Assembly: GCF_014841615.1 (NCBI RefSeq)
Contig: NZ_JACYUG010000004.1
Location: 180,647-244,646 of the forward strand
From: Sphingomonas sp. CFBP 8760
GTDB lineage: Bacteria > Pseudomonadota > Alphaproteobacteria > Sphingomonadales > Sphingomonadaceae
Direction of reading: 5' to 3'
Length of the DNA: 64,000 nucleotides
Below are positions 15,841 through 24,988 of the stretch, in pieces. Under the pieces are notes generated by a model. It was given only the letters and a program-made list of their open reading frames with translations, searched no databases and was not told where the DNA came from. The translations under genes were made by a program, and so were the position numbers. Positions within the stretch are counted from its first letter, which is position 1, and each line of letters opens with the position of its first letter.

Positions 15841-16718
15841 TACTGTCCCTGTTCCTTGACGAGATATCGCGCCGGCGCCTCGGCCGGGGCGGAAGAGATG
15901 ACGGAAGAAAGAAGCGTGCGCTCGACCCGGCGATGCCAGGCGAGGCCGATCAGGAGGATCGCTGTCAACGGAACGATCTCGAACCACCAGAAGAGGCGCG
16001 GATCGCCCGCCAGACACGCGACGAAAACCATGAAGATGCGGACATTGGCGGTTTCCAGCGACAACAGCCGCATCGGCGCCACCGCCGCCCGTGCATAACG
16101 TGCGCCGGTCGCGACGGGATCGGGGCTGGCGGCCAGTTTCTGCTCGAACGCCATTGCCAGCCGGTCCGGCATGCCGGCGACGCGGTCGTACAGCCGTACC
16201 AGCGACGACGCGGCGGGTGCCGGCGGCGCAGCGACCAGCGCCACCCCCTTTACCCGGCGATGGAAGCGAGTGCGCTCCCCCTCGAACAGGCTGGACTGCA
16301 CGGCGTGCACCCCACCCGCGGCGAATGCCAGTGCCCAGCCGGCCGGCGTGCCCCACACGGTCGCAAGCGCGACATAGATCAGGAGGAAGACCCCGTGATC
16401 GCACAGCCCGTCGAGCATCCGGCCGAGCGGGCTGGCGGTGCCGGTGGCGCGCGCGACCATGCCGTCGAGTCCGTCCGCCACCAGCCAGCCGATCGACAGC
16501 ATCAGCCCGATCAGCGCGAATCGCCAGTCGCCTAAGCGGGCATAGGCGAGCGCGGCGGCGGTCCCCAACGTCAGTCCCGCGATCGACACGGCATTGGCGG
16601 ATATCCCGCGCGCGACCGCAACCGGCAGGAGCAGGCGGCCGAGCGGATGGATCAGCCAGAGATTGGAAGGATCCTCGATCCGGCGATCGCGCGATCCATC
16701 CGGAGGAGGCACTGTCAT
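15840..16718 (-). CDS. CDP-alcohol phosphatidyltransferase family membrane enzyme
   Basis: The 292-aa integral membrane protein carries the complete CDP-OH-P motif D-x2-D-G-x2-A-R-x8-G-x3-D-x3-D in DGLDGMVARATGTASPLG followed by RMLDGLCD. The enzyme class transfers a phospho-alcohol from a CDP carrier. It is the first gene of an operon with inositol-phosphate synthase and a nucleotidyltransferase, so phosphatidylinositol (phosphate) or inositol phosphodiester synthesis is the likely job. Sphingomonads make sphingolipids, so an inositol phosphoceramide is also conceivable. The actual substrates are not shown by the sequence. Confidence 0.88.
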   Translation of the reverse strand: MTVPPPDGSRDRRIEDPSNLWLIHPLGRLLLPVAVARGISANAVSIAGLTLGTAAALAYARLGDWRFALIGLMLSIGWLVADGLDGMVARATGTASPLGRMLDGLCDHGVFLLIYVALATVWGTPAGWALAFAAGGVHAVQSSLFEGERTRFHRRVKGVALVAAPPAPAASSLVRLYDRVAGMPDRLAMAFEQKLAASPDPVATGARYARAAVAPMRLLSLETANVRIFMVFVACLAGDPRLFWWFEIVPLTAILLIGLAWHRRVERTLLSSVISSAPAEAPARYLVKEQGQ

Positions 16719-16752
16719 AGGCGGGTCACAATGCGCCGACGCCGCCGATTAT

Positions 16753-18834
16753 TCAAGATGGTTGCGGCAGGTTTGCGGCCAACTCCTCCAGCCAGACCCT
16801 GGCGGTGCCGTCGGAAGGGGCGCGCCAGTCGCCCCGCGGGCTGACCGCGCCCCCCGCCGATACCTTCGGCCCGTTGGGAAGCGCGCTGCGCTTGAACTGG
16901 CTGGTCTGGAAGAATCGGCGGCAGAACGACTCCAGCCAGTGGCGGATCACCGGCAGGTCATAGGCGACGCGGGCGTCGGCCGGGAAATCCTCCGGCCAGC
17001 GTCCCGCGTCCAGATCGCGCCACGCGTGCCAGCACAGAAAGGCGATCTTGGAGGGGGCCAGGCCATGGCGCAGCACGTAATGCGCGAAGAAGTCGTTCAG
17101 CGCATAAGGCCCGATCATCGATTCGGTCGATTGCATCGCACCCGTATCGGCATCGGCGGGCACCAGTTCGGGCGAGATTTCCTGCGCCAGGATCGCGGCG
17201 AGGATATGGTTCGTCTCCGCATCATACTGGTCGGTCCGGATGCACCAGCGGATCAGGAACTGGATCAGCGTCTTGGGCACGCCGGCATTGACCGCATAAT
17301 GGCTCATCTGGTCGCCGACGCCATAGGTGCACCAGCCCAGCGCCAGTTCGCTGAGGTCGCCCGTCCCCAGCACGATCCCGCCGCGCTGGTTGGCGAGGCG
17401 GAACAGGTAATCGGTGCGCAGGCCCGCCTGCACATTCTCGAACGTCACGTCGTACACCGGCTCGCCCCGGCCGAAGGGGTGGCCCATGTCGGCCAGCATC
17501 TGGCGCGCGGCGGGACGGATGTCGATCTCGTCGGCGGCGATGCCCAGCGCGCGCATCAGCGCCCAGGCATTGGCCTTGCTCCCCTCGCCGGTCGCGAAGC
17601 CCGGCATGGTGAAGCCCAGGATCGACGAACGCGGGCGGCCGAGCCGGTCCATCGCCTTGGCCGCGACGATCAGCGCATGGGTCGAATCGAGCCCGCCCGA
17701 CACGCCGATCACCAGCGTATCCGCGCGCGCCGCCTCGAGTCGCTTCGCCAGCCCCTCGACCTGGATGTTGAACGCCTCGTAACAGTCGGCGTCGCGTTTG
17801 GCGGGATCGTTGGGGACGAAGGGGAAGCGGCGGATCGAGCGTTCCAGCCCACGATCCGCCAGATCCTCGCCGTGCACGAAGCCGATGCGGCGGAAGCGCA
17901 GTTCGGGATGGCCGGCGACGGCGGCGGCATCGTTGAACGTGCCGGTGCGGGCGCGCTCCTGCAACAATCGCTCGGCATCGATGTCGGCGACGACCAGTTC
18001 GGGCGTGCGGGAGAAGCGCGTCGATTCGGCGATGAGTTCACCCAGTTCGTGGATCAGGCCCTGGCCGTCCCATGCCACGTCGGTGGTGCTTTCCCCGATC
18101 CCGGCGGCGGCATAGACATAGGCGCAGGCCGCACGCGCACTCTGCGCGGCGGCGAGCATCGTCCGCTCGCGCGCCTTGCCGATCACGATGTTGGAGGCGG
18201 ACAGGTTGCAACAGACCAGCGCGCCGGCCAGCGCCCCCATCGTCGAAGGCGGGGTGGGCGCCCAGTAATCCTCGCAGATTTCCGCATGGACGGTGAAGAA
18301 GGGCAGGTCGCTGGCGGCGAACAGCAGGTCGGTGCCGAACGGGACGGGGTCGCCCCCCGGTTCGCTCCCCAGGTCGCCCCCCAGGTCGATCGTCAGGCCG
18401 GTCAGGCCCGCGCCGCTGGCGAACCAGCGCTTCTCGTAATATTCGCGGTAGTTGGGCAGGAACGTCTTGGGCACCACGCCCAGGATGCGGCCGCGATGGA
18501 TCGCCAGCGCGCAATTGTAGAGCCGCCCGTTGCGCGCGATCGCCGCGCCGACGAGCAGCAGCGGCTTGAGATCGACAGAGGCCGCCCGCACCGAATCGAT
18601 CGCCGCGCGGGTCGCCGCCTGTTGCGCGGATTGCAGGTGCAGGTCGTCGATCGCGTAGCTGGTCAGGTTCAGTTCGGGAAAGACGACGAGATCCACGCCG
18701 CGCGTATCCGCTTCCCGCGCCAGCGCGATCGTAGCGGCGGCGTTGGCGGGTACGTCGCCGACGCTGGCGGGCGGCGTCGCGGCGGCGACGCGGATCATGC
18801 GCTGGCGATGGAGCGAAAAGAAGGGATGGGTCAT
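16753..18834 (-). CDS. nadE: Glutamine-dependent NAD+ synthetase
   Basis: The 693-aa two-domain enzyme makes NAD+ from deamido-NAD+, ATP and glutamine. The N-terminal nitrilase-type amidase shows the Glu-Lys-Cys triad as FPELNLTSYA, VPKTFLPNY and EICEDYW. The C-terminal synthetase has the ATP pyrophosphatase P-loop GVSGGLDSTHAL near residue 380 and GTGDLSELALGW further on. Length matches the long glutaminase-fused class. A second possible ATG 12 codons in (MIRVAAATPP) lacks clear preference. It is transcribed in the same direction as the inositol operon, 34 bp upstream, so it could share a promoter. Confidence 0.95.
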   Translation of the reverse strand: MTHPFFSLHRQRMIRVAAATPPASVGDVPANAAATIALAREADTRGVDLVVFPELNLTSYAIDDLHLQSAQQAATRAAIDSVRAASVDLKPLLLVGAAIARNGRLYNCALAIHRGRILGVVPKTFLPNYREYYEKRWFASGAGLTGLTIDLGGDLGSEPGGDPVPFGTDLLFAASDLPFFTVHAEICEDYWAPTPPSTMGALAGALVCCNLSASNIVIGKARERTMLAAAQSARAACAYVYAAAGIGESTTDVAWDGQGLIHELGELIAESTRFSRTPELVVADIDAERLLQERARTGTFNDAAAVAGHPELRFRRIGFVHGEDLADRGLERSIRRFPFVPNDPAKRDADCYEAFNIQVEGLAKRLEAARADTLVIGVSGGLDSTHALIVAAKAMDRLGRPRSSILGFTMPGFATGEGSKANAWALMRALGIAADEIDIRPAARQMLADMGHPFGRGEPVYDVTFENVQAGLRTDYLFRLANQRGGIVLGTGDLSELALGWCTYGVGDQMSHYAVNAGVPKTLIQFLIRWCIRTDQYDAETNHILAAILAQEISPELVPADADTGAMQSTESMIGPYALNDFFAHYVLRHGLAPSKIAFLCWHAWRDLDAGRWPEDFPADARVAYDLPVIRHWLESFCRRFFQTSQFKRSALPNGPKVSAGGAVSPRGDWRAPSDGTARVWLEELAANLPQPS

Positions 18835-19015
18835 GCGGTCATGTCCTTATCGCAAAGCGGGCGGGCAGAAACGACGGATACGTCGTCCCCACGGGCCGTT
18901 TCCTGTCGGCGGACAGGGGATCGTGGTCCAGAAACGATTGGGCCGGCGCGGTCAGGCACGGTTCATCGACCCGTGCGACATATCGTCATTATCGGTACCC
19001 ATGGGGAGCGGCGAA

Positions 19016-19399
19016 ATGCGGATTGACGGGATCGTGATGGTATTCGCCATGATCGGATCGGCCTCCGCTGCTGCCTCCCCCCAACGATGGAGTACGCAAA
19101 AAGCGCCGGTGGCGCCGTCATCCTATCGCATCGACGTGCCGGGTCCCGATGCCCGTGCCGGCACCGATGTCCTCCGGCAGATCGACCAGATCGACCGCGA
19201 TATACGCGACGGTCGCGACGGGGGGCAGTTGTCGCGGCGCGACGCGCGGCGATTGCGGGACGAAAACCGCGTGATCGGTGAATTGGCCGATCGATATGCA
19301 GTGGGCGGGACATCCGCCGCCGAACATCGGGAATTGGAAACACGTGCCGCGGTCATGCGCGATATCGTCGGGCAGCAGCGGTTGCGGCCGAAACGATGA
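19016..19399 (+). CDS. Small secreted protein of unknown function
   Basis: The 127-aa product has a plausible Sec signal peptide (MRIDGIVMVFAMIGSASAAA) followed by a basic/acidic, probably helical mature part rich in Asp and Arg (QIDQIDRDIRDGRDGG). ATG 19016 is chosen because GGGGAG lies about 8 nt upstream; the frame continues upstream but overlaps nadE in poor sequence. It resembles no family that could be named. Small periplasmic proteins of this type are common in sphingomonads. Confidence 0.6.
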   Translation: MRIDGIVMVFAMIGSASAAASPQRWSTQKAPVAPSSYRIDVPGPDARAGTDVLRQIDQIDRDIRDGRDGGQLSRRDARRLRDENRVIGELADRYAVGGTSAAEHRELETRAAVMRDIVGQQRLRPKR

Positions 19400-19471
19400 T
19401 CGCGATCGATTGGCTTGCCACGCCGCCGTCACGGGCGTCTTCGTCGAGCAGACCGGAATGAGAGCATGACC

Positions 19472-19816
19472 ATGACGACGATGTTCGGCATCCCCAATTG
19501 CGACACGGTGAAGAAGGCGCGGGCATGGCTCGATGCGCGCGGCGTCGCCTATGTCTTCCACGACTACAAGAAAGCGGGCGTCGATCCTGCCACCTTGCAG
19601 GGCTGGGTCGAGCGGCTGGGATGGGAAACGGTGCTGAACCGGGCGGGCACCACGTTCCGCAAACTGCCCGAGGCGGAACGGGCGGATCTGGATGCGGCGC
19701 GGGCGATCGCGCTGATGCTGGCGCAGCCGTCGATGATAAAACGGCCGATGCTGGTGCATGGCAATTTGCTGGAGGCGGGGTTCAGGCCGGATCGCTACGC
19801 GGCGATCATGGACTGA
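19472..19816 (+). CDS. ArsC/Spx family protein (YffB-like)
   Basis: The 114-aa thioredoxin-fold protein begins MFGIPNCDTVKKARAWLD, with a single cysteine in the position of the ArsC/Spx redox cysteine, followed by FHDYKKAGV, NRAGTTFRKL and IKRPMLVHG, where the conserved Arg-Pro helps anion binding. This is the YffB-like group, whose substrate is uncertain; it is not a proven arsenate reductase. The ATG at 19472 has GAGAG 7 nt upstream, making it likelier than the ATG at 19466. Confidence 0.85.
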   Translation: MTTMFGIPNCDTVKKARAWLDARGVAYVFHDYKKAGVDPATLQGWVERLGWETVLNRAGTTFRKLPEAERADLDAARAIALMLAQPSMIKRPMLVHGNLLEAGFRPDRYAAIMD

Positions 19817-19864
19817 TCCCGCAGGCGCTGGATCGCGGGCATCCACGTCGCTACGATCCGGCCC

Positions 19865-20725
19865 ATGTCCACGACCTACACGATCGACACCGCGACCAGT
19901 CGCGCCAATCCCACGCCGGCACCGCGCAAGCGCCTGACCGTGCCCGCCATTCGCGCCCGCAAGGGGGGCGAGCCGTTGGTGATGCTGACCGCCTATACGG
20001 TGCGGACCGCGCAACTGCTCGATCCGCATTGCGACATGCTGCTGGTCGGCGACAGCCTGGGGCAGGTGATCTACGGCCTGCCCTCGACCGTGCCGGTCAC
20101 GCTGGAGATGATGGCGGCGCACGGCGCGGCGGTGGTGCGCGGCAGCCTGCAGGCGCTGGTCGTGATCGACATGCCGTTCGGCAGTTACGAGGCATCGCCC
20201 GAAAAGGCGTTCGAGAGCGCCGCGTGGCTGTTGAAGCAGACCGGGGCGGCGGCGGTGAAACTGGAGGGAGGCGAGGCGATGGCCGCGACCGTCCGTTTCC
20301 TGTCCGAACGCGGCATCCCGGTGATGGGGCATATCGGCCTGACCCCGCAGGCGGTGAACGTGCTGGGCGGCTATGGCGCGCGCGGGCGGAGCGCGGCGGA
20401 GGCGGAGAAGATCGCCGCCGATGCCCGCGCGATCGCGGCGGCGGGCGCCTTCGCGATCGTCGCGGAAGGGGTGATGGAGCCGATCGCGGTGGCGATCACG
20501 CGCGAGGTCGCCTGCCCGGTGATCGGCATCGGCGCATCGGCCGAATGCGACGGGCAGGTGCTGGTGGCGGAGGATATGCTGGGGATGTTCGAACGCGTGC
20601 CGCGCTTCGTGAAGCGGTACGACGATCTGGGCGGGCGGATTTCCGACGCCGCGGCCCGCTATGCCGCCGAGGTGCGGGCACGGGTCTTTCCGGGAGCGGA
20701 GCAGGTGTACGTGCCCAAGGGATAG
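19865..20725 (+). CDS. panB: 3-Methyl-2-oxobutanoate hydroxymethyltransferase PanB
   Basis: The 286-aa enzyme catalyses the first committed step of pantothenate synthesis, adding a hydroxymethyl group from methylene-tetrahydrofolate to 2-oxoisovalerate. Metal-binding and active-site segments are present: [45 protein letters not shown], and [18 protein letters not shown]. Length is slightly above the usual 260-270 because of an N-terminal extension. No panC is adjacent. It sits 48 bp after the ArsC-like gene and could be co-transcribed with it. Confidence 0.96.
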   Translation: MSTTYTIDTATSRANPTPAPRKRLTVPAIRARKGGEPLVMLTAYTVRTAQLLDPHCDMLLVGDSLGQVIYGLPSTVPVTLEMMAAHGAAVVRGSLQALVVIDMPFGSYEASPEKAFESAAWLLKQTGAAAVKLEGGEAMAATVRFLSERGIPVMGHIGLTPQAVNVLGGYGARGRSAAEAEKIAADARAIAAAGAFAIVAEGVMEPIAVAITREVACPVIGIGASAECDGQVLVAEDMLGMFERVPRFVKRYDDLGGRISDAAARYAAEVRARVFPGAEQVYVPKG

Positions 20726-20853
20726 GCGTCGCCTTCCCCCCGGCGGGGCGTCTTTCCGCCGCCGGGACAGGCGGCGGCGGCAAGCGCCCTTCCGTTTGGC
20801 GGGCCGCCCGGCTATGAGCCCGGATCGTTTTCCCTGCATCCCGGAGCCGTTCC

Positions 20854-21567
20854 TTGGCCCTGCCGCCGAATGCCAATGCCGAAGTATTCATGCGGGAGGT
20901 GGACGAAGAGGTCCGCCGCGACCGGATGACCCAGTTCTGGACCCGCTGGGGCAAGGTCGCGATCGCCGCGATCGTGCTGGGCCTCGCCGTGCTGGCGGGC
21001 GTCCTCTACTGGCAGCACCGCAGCCGCGAGGCCGCGGGGGCCGAGGGCGAACGGTTGCAGGCGGCCTATGACTCGCTGGGCCAGGGGCGGATCGACAAGG
21101 CGCAGCCCGCGCTCGCCGACCTCGGCGCCTCCGACCGCGACGTCTATCGCGCGCTGGCCAAGTTCACCGAGGCGGACATCATCCTTCAGCGCAACGACCT
21201 GAAGGCCGCGGCAGCCAAATTCGCCGAGGTGGCGGGCGATACCGGTCAGGCACAGCCGATTCGCGATCTGGCGCTGATCCGCCAGACCGCCGCCGAGTTC
21301 GACACGCTGAAGCCCCAGGTCGTCGTGGAGCGGATGCGCCCGCTGGCGGTGCCGGGCGGAGCGTGGCTGGGCAGCGCGGGCGAGATGATGGCGGTGGCGC
21401 AGTTGCGCCTCGGCCAGAAGGCACAGGCCGGGCAGCTGTTCGCCCGGATCGCGCGGGACGAGGGCGTGCCCGGATCGATCCGTCAACGCGCCGTTCAGAT
21501 GGCGGGCCTATTGGGCGTCGACGCCGTTCCCGCGGCCCCCGCCGCTACGCAGGAAACCGCCCGATGA
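20854..21567 (+). CDS. YfgM-like tetratricopeptide membrane protein
   Basis: The 237-aa protein has a short cytoplasmic segment, one transmembrane helix (about residues 33-52, VAIAAIVLGLAVLAGVLYW) and a periplasmic TPR-like domain with alternating Ala-rich helices. E. coli YfgM is an ancillary SecYEG subunit involved in periplasmic chaperone networks. The gene order YfgM-BamB-Der seen here is the same as yfgM-bamB-der in E. coli, which strengthens the call. The start is a TTG at 20854. Its stop overlaps the bamB start by 4 bp (ATGA). Confidence 0.88.
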   Translation: MALPPNANAEVFMREVDEEVRRDRMTQFWTRWGKVAIAAIVLGLAVLAGVLYWQHRSREAAGAEGERLQAAYDSLGQGRIDKAQPALADLGASDRDVYRALAKFTEADIILQRNDLKAAAAKFAEVAGDTGQAQPIRDLALIRQTAAEFDTLKPQVVVERMRPLAVPGGAWLGSAGEMMAVAQLRLGQKAQAGQLFARIARDEGVPGSIRQRAVQMAGLLGVDAVPAAPAATQETAR

Positions 21568-22919
21568 CCCCCCGTCCGATGACTCCCCGTCTTATGACAG
21601 GGCATTTCCGTGCGCCGGTGATGGTGGCGGCGCTGATGGCGCTGAGCGCCTGCGGCATCTTCAAGGGCGGTGGTCCGAAGAAGACGCCGACCGTGGGCGA
21701 ACGGGTGTCGATCCTGTCGTCGGAGAACGGCATCGTCGCCGACCCCGCAATGGCGACCGTCGCGGTGACGCTGCCCGCCGCCGCCGCCAACGACGCCTGG
21801 ACCCAGTCGGGCGGCAATGCCGCCAAGTCGATGGGGCAACTGACGCTGGGCGCGCAGCCGGCACGGGCATGGCAGGCGACGATCGCCGGCGGTTCGCCGC
21901 GCGAACGGCTGGCGGCGACGCCGGTGATCGCGGAAAACAAGCTGTTCGTGATCGACGTGACCGCCGCGGTCCATGCCTATGCCGCCGATACCGGCGCGGT
22001 GCTGTGGACGGCGGAACTGTCGCCCGGCAAGCAGAACAGCGGCTCGCGCTTCGGCGGCGGCGCCTCCTATGACGACGGCAAGGTCTATGCGACCGACGGG
22101 CTGGGCGACGTGGTCGCGCTGAACGCTGCGGACGGCAAGGAACTGTGGCGCGCCAAGCCCGGCGGCCCGTTGCGCGGCGCACCGACGATCGCCAACGGCA
22201 ACGTCTATGTCCTCAGCCAGGACAACCAGATCTTCGCGATCAACCAGCTCGACGGCAAGGTGCAGTGGGCGCAGTCCGGCACGCTGGAGACGCAGGGCGT
22301 GTTCGGCGTCGCGGCACCGGCGGCGAGCCAGGGATCGGTGGTCGCGGGCTATTCGTCGGGCGAACTGTCCGCCTATCGCTACGAGAACGGGCGCGTGCTG
22401 TGGCAGGATGCCTTGTCGCGCACCTCGTCCACGACCTCCGTATCCAGCCTGGCCGATATCGACGCCGCGCCGGTGGTGGATGGCGGCCGGGTCTATGCGG
22501 TCGGGCAGGGCGGGCGCATGGTCGCCCTGGAACTGTCGACCGGGCAGCGACTGTGGGAACAGAATCTGGGTGGCATCTCGACCCCGTGGATCGCGGGCGA
22601 GTGGCTGTTCGTGATGACCGACGACGCGCGCCTCGCCGCACTGTCGCGGGCCAGCGGCAAGGCGCGCTGGATCGCGCAGCTGCCGCGCTATCGCAACCTG
22701 AAGAAGCGGTCAGGGCCGATCACGTGGTTCGGTCCGGTGCTGGCGGGCAACCGGCTGGTGCTGACCAATTCGCAGGGGCAGATCGTCTACGCATCGCCCA
22801 CGGACGGCAGCGTGGTGCAGACGGTGGAGACGAAGGTGGCGTTCGCCTTGTCGCCGGTGGTCGCCAATTCAACGCTCTACACGCTCGACCAGAAGGGGCG
22901 AATTACCGCCTATCGGTGA
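21564..22919 (+). CDS. bamB: Outer membrane assembly lipoprotein BamB
   Basis: The 451-aa PQQ-repeat beta-propeller lipoprotein belongs to the BAM complex that inserts outer membrane proteins. A lipobox (MALSAC, Cys30) follows a hydrophobic segment. Repeated Trp-docking motifs typical of the propeller (GAVLWTAEL, GKELWRAK, GKVQWAQSG, GQRLWEQNL) cover the rest. The ATG at 21564 overlaps the YfgM-like stop; ATG 21594 (MTGHFRAPVM), also in frame, would give a more typical signal peptide. A hairpin follows the stop, before der. Confidence 0.93.
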   Translation: MTPRPMTPRLMTGHFRAPVMVAALMALSACGIFKGGGPKKTPTVGERVSILSSENGIVADPAMATVAVTLPAAAANDAWTQSGGNAAKSMGQLTLGAQPARAWQATIAGGSPRERLAATPVIAENKLFVIDVTAAVHAYAADTGAVLWTAELSPGKQNSGSRFGGGASYDDGKVYATDGLGDVVALNAADGKELWRAKPGGPLRGAPTIANGNVYVLSQDNQIFAINQLDGKVQWAQSGTLETQGVFGVAAPAASQGSVVAGYSSGELSAYRYENGRVLWQDALSRTSSTTSVSSLADIDAAPVVDGGRVYAVGQGGRMVALELSTGQRLWEQNLGGISTPWIAGEWLFVMTDDARLAALSRASGKARWIAQLPRYRNLKKRSGPITWFGPVLAGNRLVLTNSQGQIVYASPTDGSVVQTVETKVAFALSPVVANSTLYTLDQKGRITAYR

Positions 22920-22932
22920 TGGCTGCCCGCAT

Positions 22933-22973
22933 GGCCCCGTGTCATCCCGTCCGTACAGGGTGACGGCGGGGCC
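22933..22973 (+). terminator. Hairpin between bamB and der
   Basis: GGCCCCG-x2-TCA-x-CCC at 22933-22948 pairs with GGG-x-TGA-x2-CGGGGCC ending at 22973, starting 13 bp after the bamB stop. It is a likely terminator or attenuating structure between bamB and der; no T-run follows. Confidence 0.45.
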
Positions 22974-22994
22974 GGCAGCGGCTAAGGGCGCAGG

Positions 22995-24374
22995 ATGCCC
23001 AAACTCCCCGTGGTCGCGATCGTCGGCCGGCCCAATGTCGGCAAGTCGACTTTGTTCAACCGTCTCGTCGGCAAGAAACTCGCGCTGGTCGACGACCGGC
23101 CCGGCGTGACGCGTGACCGGCGCGAGGGTGACGCGCATCTGATCGGCCTCGATTTCCGCGTCATCGATACCGCCGGTTACGAGGATCAGGACGCACAGAC
23201 GCTGCCCGGCCGGATGCGGATGCAGACCGAGGCGGCGGTGGCGCAGGCGGATGTCGCGCTGTTCCTGTTCGACGCCCGCGCCGGCATCGTGCCGCTGGAC
23301 GAGGAGATCGCCCGCTGGCTGCGCCAGTCGTCCACCCCGGTCATCCTCGCCGCCAACAAGGCGGAAGGGAATGCCGGCAACCAGGGTATCCTCGAATCGC
23401 TCAGCCTGGGCTTCGGGGATCCGGTGCAGCTGTCCGCCGAACATGGCGAGGGGCTGGGCGACCTGTTCGAGGTGCTGCTGCCGCTGCTGGAGGGGAAGGA
23501 AATCCCCGACGACGAGGAGGACGAACGTCTCGACGCGCCGCTGAAGCTGGCGATCGTCGGTCGGCCCAATGCCGGCAAGTCGACACTCATCAACCGGATG
23601 CTGGGCGAAGACCGGCTGATCACCGGCCCCGAAGCCGGGATCACCCGCGATTCGATCGCGGTCGACTGGCAATGGCGCGATCCGTTGCGCGGGGCGCATG
23701 GCGAACCCCGCCCGGTGAAGCTGATCGACACCGCCGGGATGCGCAAGCGCGCCAAGGTGCAGGACAAGCTGGAGAAGATGTCGGTCGCCGACGGCCTGCA
23801 CGCGGTCGATTTCGCCGAGGTCGTCGTCCTGCTGCTCGACGCGACGCTGGGGCTGGAGGCGCAGGACCTGCGCATCGCCGACAAGGTGCTGGAGGAAGGA
23901 CGCGCGATGATCATCGCGCTGAACAAATGGGATGTGGCGGAAAATCCGTCGTCGCTGTTCAACGGCGTGAAGCGCGCGCTGGAGGACGGCCTGTCCCAGG
24001 TGAAGGGGGTGACCGTCGTCACGGTTTCCGGCGCCACCGGCAAGGGCGTCGACCAGTTGATGAGCGCGGCGTTCCAGGTGCGCGAGGCGTGGTCGAAGCG
24101 CGTCGGCACCGGCGAACTGAACCGCTGGTTCGAGCGCGCGATCGAGGCCAACCCGCCCCCCGCCCCCGGCGGCAAGCGAATCAAGATGCGCTACGTCACC
24201 CAGGTGAAGACGCGGCCGCCCAGTTTCGTGATCTTCGGCACCCGGGTCGACCAGCTGCCCGCCAGCTACGAACGCTATCTGGTCAATTCGATGCGCAAGG
24301 AACTGGGGTTCGGCGCGGTGCCGGTGCGCGTCACCATGCGCGCGCCCAAGAATCCGTTCGACCAGAAGGACTAG
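22995..24374 (+). CDS. der: Ribosome biogenesis GTPase Der (EngA)
   Basis: The 459-aa GTPase has two tandem GTPase domains, the hallmark of Der, and functions in 50S subunit assembly. P-loops GRPNVGKSTLFN (domain 1) and GRPNAGKSTLIN (domain 2), switch II motifs DTAGYE and DTAGMRKRAK, and NKxD-type motifs (AANKAEG, ALNKWDV) are visible; the first domain has NKAE rather than NKxD. A C-terminal KH-like domain follows. The AGGGCGCAGG just before the ATG is an acceptable ribosome binding site. Confidence 0.97.
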   Translation: MPKLPVVAIVGRPNVGKSTLFNRLVGKKLALVDDRPGVTRDRREGDAHLIGLDFRVIDTAGYEDQDAQTLPGRMRMQTEAAVAQADVALFLFDARAGIVPLDEEIARWLRQSSTPVILAANKAEGNAGNQGILESLSLGFGDPVQLSAEHGEGLGDLFEVLLPLLEGKEIPDDEEDERLDAPLKLAIVGRPNAGKSTLINRMLGEDRLITGPEAGITRDSIAVDWQWRDPLRGAHGEPRPVKLIDTAGMRKRAKVQDKLEKMSVADGLHAVDFAEVVVLLLDATLGLEAQDLRIADKVLEEGRAMIIALNKWDVAENPSSLFNGVKRALEDGLSQVKGVTVVTVSGATGKGVDQLMSAAFQVREAWSKRVGTGELNRWFERAIEANPPPAPGGKRIKMRYVTQVKTRPPSFVIFGTRVDQLPASYERYLVNSMRKELGFGAVPVRVTMRAPKNPFDQKD

Positions 24375-24456
24375 CCGCCGGATCGGTGCGCAACATCCTG
24401 TTTACCGCCGACTGATAGGATCGGGACGTGGCAACAGACGGGGCGGAGCAGGCACG

Positions 24457-24885
24457 GTGTCGTTCGAGGAAAGCAGGTTGGTGGATCGGGCGGCCTATGC
24501 GGCCGCTCGGGCCGAACTGGGCACGGGTTTCGTCCGCATCCTGGGATATTTCCGCGAGGACGGCGTGAAATCCGTCGCCGCGATCGAGGCGGCGATGCGC
24601 AAGGGACAGGCGGCGGCGCTGGTGATGCCCGCGCACACGCTGAAGGGCGAAGCTCGGCAGTTCGGCGCGCTGCCGCTGGCCGCGCTGGCCGAGACGATCG
24701 AGGTGATCGCGCGCGAGTGCGTGGAGCGGCAGGATACGCCCGACGAGGCGCTGGAGTCGGTGGCGCGGCTGCGGCCGTTGTTCAACGAGACGCTGGCGCT
24801 GCTCGAAAGCGAATCGGCACCGGTGATGCCGGTGCGGCGTCCCCCTGCCGGGGGATTCGGCCGCCGGACGTTGCCGGCGGGATAG
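24457..24885 (+). CDS. Hpt (histidine phosphotransfer) domain protein
   Basis: The 142-aa four-helix protein carries the phosphoacceptor signature AHTLKGEARQFGA, in which His at about residue 60 is the likely phosphorylation site. It is a stand-alone phosphorelay module rather than a kinase. No kinase or response regulator lies nearby. A disordered Pro/Gly/Arg tail follows the helical domain. The start is a GTG at 24457. The next gene is a large polysaccharide synthase fusion 103 bp downstream; a regulatory connection is possible but unproven. Confidence 0.85.
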   Translation: MSFEESRLVDRAAYAAARAELGTGFVRILGYFREDGVKSVAAIEAAMRKGQAAALVMPAHTLKGEARQFGALPLAALAETIEVIARECVERQDTPDEALESVARLRPLFNETLALLESESAPVMPVRRPPAGGFGRRTLPAG

Positions 24886-24988
24886 AAGGCCGGGACAGGG
24901 CGGCGGGGCAGGGATAATGCCCGGCGTTAACGGGCTGTTTGCCTTGATCGGGTAGCCGCCGGACCATCTTCTGGTGCCGAAAGTCCGC

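Noticed and set aside
16594..19026. 810-codon plus-strand frame
   Set aside because: It is antisense to nadE; there are no family motifs.
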